Assembly (NCBI RefSeq): GCF_000520715.1
Contig: NZ_ASSD01000088.1
Coordinates: forward strand, 1-50,770
Source of the DNA: Paenibacillus zanthoxyli JH29
Lineage (GTDB): Bacteria; Bacillota; Bacilli; Paenibacillales; Paenibacillaceae
Direction: 5' to 3'
Length of the DNA: 50,770 nucleotides
Shown: positions 48,111-50,770 of the stretch, in pieces
How positions within the stretch are numbered: the first letter of the stretch is position 1
Layout: every line of letters begins with the position of its first letter
The notes under the pieces: model-generated
Told to the model about the DNA's origin: nothing
What the model saw: the letters and a program-made list of their open reading frames with translations, nothing else
The model's database searches: none
Position numbers and translations under genes: made by a program

Positions 48111-49307
48111 ATGCCTATACTTGAAGTGAAGCAGCTTACGAAAATATTCGGTCAGGACGCCCGCAAAGGGCTTACGCTGCTGGAGCAGGGATGGTCCAAG
48201 GAAAAAATCGCGAAGGAAGCCAAGCTGACGGTCGGAGTGAATCAGGCCGATTTTCATATTAACGAAGGAGAAATATTCGTCATCATGGGTTTGTCGGGCA
48301 GCGGCAAGTCGACGCTTGTCCGGCTGCTGAACCGGCTGATCGATCCTACGGCGGGGCGAATCTTGTTCCGGGGGCAAGATGTGGTCAAGATGAATGCCGA
48401 AGAGCTCCGTCAGTTCCGCCGCAAAAATATCGGCATGGTCTTCCAGAAGTTCGGCTTGTTTCCGCACCGGACGGTGCTCGGGAATGCCGAATACGGCCTT
48501 GAGGTGCAGGGTGTCGATAAAAAGAAACGCAGAGAGCTGGCGCAGCAGGCGCTGGAGCTGGTCGGCCTCGGCGGCTGGGAGAACCATCGTCCCGATCAGC
48601 TGAGCGGTGGGATGCAGCAGCGGGTCGGGCTGGCCCGGGGCCTTGCGAACGACCCGGACGTTCTGCTGATGGATGAGGCGTTCAGCGCGCTTGATCCGCT
48701 GATCCGCAAGGATATGCAGCAGGAGCTTCTGGAGCTGCAGGACCGGGTGAAGAAGACGATTGTCTTCATTACGCATGATTTGGATGAAGCGCTGCGGATC
48801 GGCGACCGGATCGCCCTGATGAAGGACGGCGTTATTGTGCAGATCGGCACGCCGGAGGAAATTCTCATCCAGCCTGCCAACAAATATGTGGAGCGGTTCG
48901 TGGAGGACGTGGATTTGTCAAAGGTGTTGACCGCAGCCCATGTGATGAAGCAGCCGGAAATGATCCGGCCTGAACGCGGACCTCGCGTGGCGCTGCAACT
49001 GATGCGCGACAGCGGCGTGTCCAGTCTGTATGTGACCGACAAGGAGATGAAGCTGCTGGGCGTGATTACCGCCGATGACGCTGCGCGGGCAATTAAAGAG
49101 CAGCAGTCGATTACGGATGTGATGCGGCGGGAAATCCCGCAGGTTCGACCCGATGTGCTGCTGAACGAATTGTTCGAGCTTATGGCGGAGTCGCATTTGC
49201 CGCTCGCCGTGGTTGATGAACGTGACCGGCTGAAAGGTATTGTGATTAAGGGAGCCGTGCTGTCCGCCCTTGCAGGCAACGCGGTGCCAGAAGGAGGGCT
49301 TGCCTGA
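48111..49307 (+). CDS. opuAA: Glycine betaine ABC importer, ATPase with CBS domains
   Basis: 398-aa ATPase of OpuAA/ProV type. The extended N-terminus typical of the family (GLTLLEQGWSKEKIAKEAKL) precedes Walker A GLSGSGKST. The signature is LSGGMQQR and Walker B LLMDEAFSALD. Two C-terminal CBS domains (residues about 280-390; VSSLYVTDKEMKLLGVITAD) sense ionic strength in known OpuA systems. RBS GAAGGAGG. The stop overlaps the permease start (TGATG). Confidence 0.93.
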   Translation: MPILEVKQLTKIFGQDARKGLTLLEQGWSKEKIAKEAKLTVGVNQADFHINEGEIFVIMGLSGSGKSTLVRLLNRLIDPTAGRILFRGQDVVKMNAEELRQFRRKNIGMVFQKFGLFPHRTVLGNAEYGLEVQGVDKKKRRELAQQALELVGLGGWENHRPDQLSGGMQQRVGLARGLANDPDVLLMDEAFSALDPLIRKDMQQELLELQDRVKKTIVFITHDLDEALRIGDRIALMKDGVIVQIGTPEEILIQPANKYVERFVEDVDLSKVLTAAHVMKQPEMIRPERGPRVALQLMRDSGVSSLYVTDKEMKLLGVITADDAARAIKEQQSITDVMRREIPQVRPDVLLNELFELMAESHLPLAVVDERDRLKGIVIKGAVLSALAGNAVPEGGLA

Positions 49308-50140
49308 TGAATATTCCGAAACTGCCGCTCGGCAGAATGGTGGAGAAGCTGGAGGAATGGCTGACCTTGTATTTCGGTCCGGTCTTTGACTTCATCCATT
49401 CTGTCATCGGAGGGATGGTCGTGGGGATTGAAACGCTCCTTACCTTTCTTCCCTCACTGGTTGTCATTCTGCTAATAACGGCGCTTGCTTATTGGATTGG
49501 CAAATGGCGGCTTGGGCTGTTCGCGCTGATCGGTCTGCTGCTCATCGACAATCTCGGGTTGTGGGGGCCCTCGATGCAGTCATTGGCGCTCGTGCTGGCA
49601 TCATCCGTGCTGGCCGTGCTGATCGGTGTACCTATCGGCATCCTATGCGCGCAGAGCGGGAAGGCAAGAAATATCATCACGCCTGTTCTGGACTTCATGC
49701 AGACGATGCCTGCGTTCGTTTATCTGCTTCCGGCAGTGTCTTTTTTCTCGCTGGGCGTCGTTCCGGGCGTAATCGCTTCAATTATATTCGCCATTCCGCC
49801 GACGATTCGCCTGACGAATCTCGGTATCCGCCAGGTCTCAGAGGAGCTGGTTGAGGCCGCCGACGCATTCGGCTCGACACCGAAGCAGAAGCTGTTCAAG
49901 CTGCAGCTTCCGATTGCCATGCCGACCATTATGGCCGGGATCAATCAGACGATCATGCTGTCTCTCTCGATGGTCGTCATCTCGTCCATGATCGGCGCGC
50001 AGGGAGTCGGAGCCTATGTGTACCGCGCCGTGTCGCAGGCCAAGACCGGCGCCGGCTTCGAGGCGGGACTTGCGATTGTCGTGCTCGCTATCCTGCTGGA
50101 CCGCCTGACGCAGAACGTGCTTAAAATCAAGCATAAATAG
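49307..50140 (+). CDS. opuAB: Glycine betaine ABC importer, permease
   Basis: 277-aa membrane subunit with the OpuAB/ProW build: a hydrophilic N-terminus, about seven segments, and EAA loop ELVEAADAFGSTPKQKLFKL. MPAFVYLLPAVSFFSLGVVP is a family signature. Coupled to opuAA by a one-base overlap, followed 14 bases later by the binding protein gene. Confidence 0.93.
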   Translation: MNIPKLPLGRMVEKLEEWLTLYFGPVFDFIHSVIGGMVVGIETLLTFLPSLVVILLITALAYWIGKWRLGLFALIGLLLIDNLGLWGPSMQSLALVLASSVLAVLIGVPIGILCAQSGKARNIITPVLDFMQTMPAFVYLLPAVSFFSLGVVPGVIASIIFAIPPTIRLTNLGIRQVSEELVEAADAFGSTPKQKLFKLQLPIAMPTIMAGINQTIMLSLSMVVISSMIGAQGVGAYVYRAVSQAKTGAGFEAGLAIVVLAILLDRLTQNVLKIKHK

Positions 50141-50154
50141 GAGGATTTACATTA

Positions 50155-50770
50155 ATGAAAAAGAGAAATCGCCGAAAGCTCATGTCCATCACCCTGCCTT
50201 TGCTCCTGCTGGCCGCTGTTATACTGGCAGGCTGCTCGTCCTCAGGTAGCGGCTCGCAAACCGTCAAGCTGGCTTACGTGGCCTGGGATTCCGAAATTGC
50301 CAGCACCTATGTCGTCAAGGAAGTGCTGGAATCGAAGCTGAACAAGACGGTTGAGCTGCTTCAGGTTGACGCCGGGCCGATGTTCGCCGGGGTAGCGGGC
50401 GGAAGCGCTGACGCGATGGTCGCGGCCTGGCTGCCGAGCACGCATGCTTCCTACATGGAGAAATACGGTAAAGACCTCGAAGATCTGGGCGCCAACCTCA
50501 ATGGAACGAAAATTGGACTGACGGTTCCGGCTTATATGAAAGTGGATTCGATTGAAGATCTGACTGATAAAGCGGTCGCAGATTCGCTGGACCATAAAAT
50601 TATCGGCATCGAGCCGGGCGCAGGCATTATGTCGGCAACGGAAAAAGCGCTGAAGGATTATAAGCTGGACGGCTATACGCTGGTGGAAAGCTCGTCGGCG
50701 GCAATGGCGCAGGAGCTGCAAAAGGCATATGACGCCAACAAGCCGATTGTCGTCACCGGCTGGGGGGGGC
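50155..50770 (+). CDS. opuAC: Glycine betaine-binding lipoprotein, partial at window edge
   Basis: First 205 codons of the OpuAC/ProX-type binding protein. Lipobox LAGC (about residue 27), then LAYVAWDSEIASTYVVKEVL and DAMVAAWLPSTHASYMEKYG, with the Trp residues that form the aromatic cage for the trimethylammonium group. ATG 50155 after AGGAGG. The gene continues beyond the right edge; the visible part shows no defect. Confidence 0.92.
   Translation, partial: MKKRNRRKLMSITLPLLLLAAVILAGCSSSGSGSQTVKLAYVAWDSEIASTYVVKEVLESKLNKTVELLQVDAGPMFAGVAGGSADAMVAAWLPSTHASYMEKYGKDLEDLGANLNGTKIGLTVPAYMKVDSIEDLTDKAVADSLDHKIIGIEPGAGIMSATEKALKDYKLDGYTLVESSSAAMAQELQKAYDANKPIVVTGWGG

Noticed and set aside
1-50770. 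CRISPR arrays, tRNA or rRNA genes, prophage or conjugation genes.
   Set aside because: No regularly spaced repeats, no cloverleaf or rRNA segments, and no structural phage or transfer proteins were seen.

Overview
The window reads as a chromosomal stretch of a Paenibacillus-like member of the Bacillota. Ribosome-binding sites are strong and purine-rich, TTG and GTG starts are common, lipoprotein-anchored binding proteins feed ABC importers of the Bacillus/Paenibacillus type (Lpl/Ytc-like, FbpABC, OpuA), and CcpA-like cre sites are present. This assignment rests on gene content and gene style; no rRNA or tRNA gene was seen.

Layout. 1-924: a mosaic of two broken transposases (IS630 and IS110). 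1.3-5.5 kb: a very large secreted GH32 fructan-active enzyme. 5.6-7.8 kb (minus strand): a CueP-like copper-binding protein, then a HAD phosphatase with a GntR/FCD regulator. 8.0-15.2 kb: an operon of an enolase-superfamily dehydratase, a zinc alcohol dehydrogenase, a Pot-type ABC importer and a mutarotase-like protein, divergent from the GntR gene. 15.6-19.2 kb: an Lpl/Ytc-type oligosaccharide importer without its own ATPase. 19.3-20.7 kb (minus): a SET-domain protein and an AraC regulator. 20.8-27.1 kb: a second sugar importer followed by a GH172 (DUF2961) enzyme and an intracellular GH32 enzyme. Together with the secreted GH32 this looks like a fructan or difructose-anhydride utilisation region.

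27.7-34.1 kb is a cluster of small membrane proteins rich in Met and His, with a b-type cytochrome, a deleted multicopper oxidase, a methyltransferase and an OmpR-type regulator without a kinase. It is probably a copper-handling system, most of whose members I cannot assign to known families. 34.1-35.2 kb: glycerol dehydrogenase. 35.4-36.1 kb: a deleted IS110 element whose upstream DNA may still encode a bridge RNA. 36.1-36.8 kb: a two-gene cassette resembling a toxin/immunity pair. 37.0-40.4 kb: a ferric-iron importer (FbpABC) with a Fur box. 40.8 kb: a secreted NlpC/P60 peptidase that probably starts at CTG.

41.3-44.5 kb holds a regulator gene (HTH plus periplasmic-binding-protein-like domain) cut in two by about 2.2 kb of AT-rich DNA. 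That insert carries a secreted protein, a membrane protein and a 29-residue hydrophobic peptide, but no transposase. Removing it would restore one reading frame. 44.6-47.2 kb: a TauE/SafE permease, a guanylate-kinase-like protein, an ElaA-type acetyltransferase and a MarR regulator with a clear palindromic operator. 47.3-50.8 kb: GbsR and the OpuA glycine betaine importer, whose binding-protein gene runs off the right edge.
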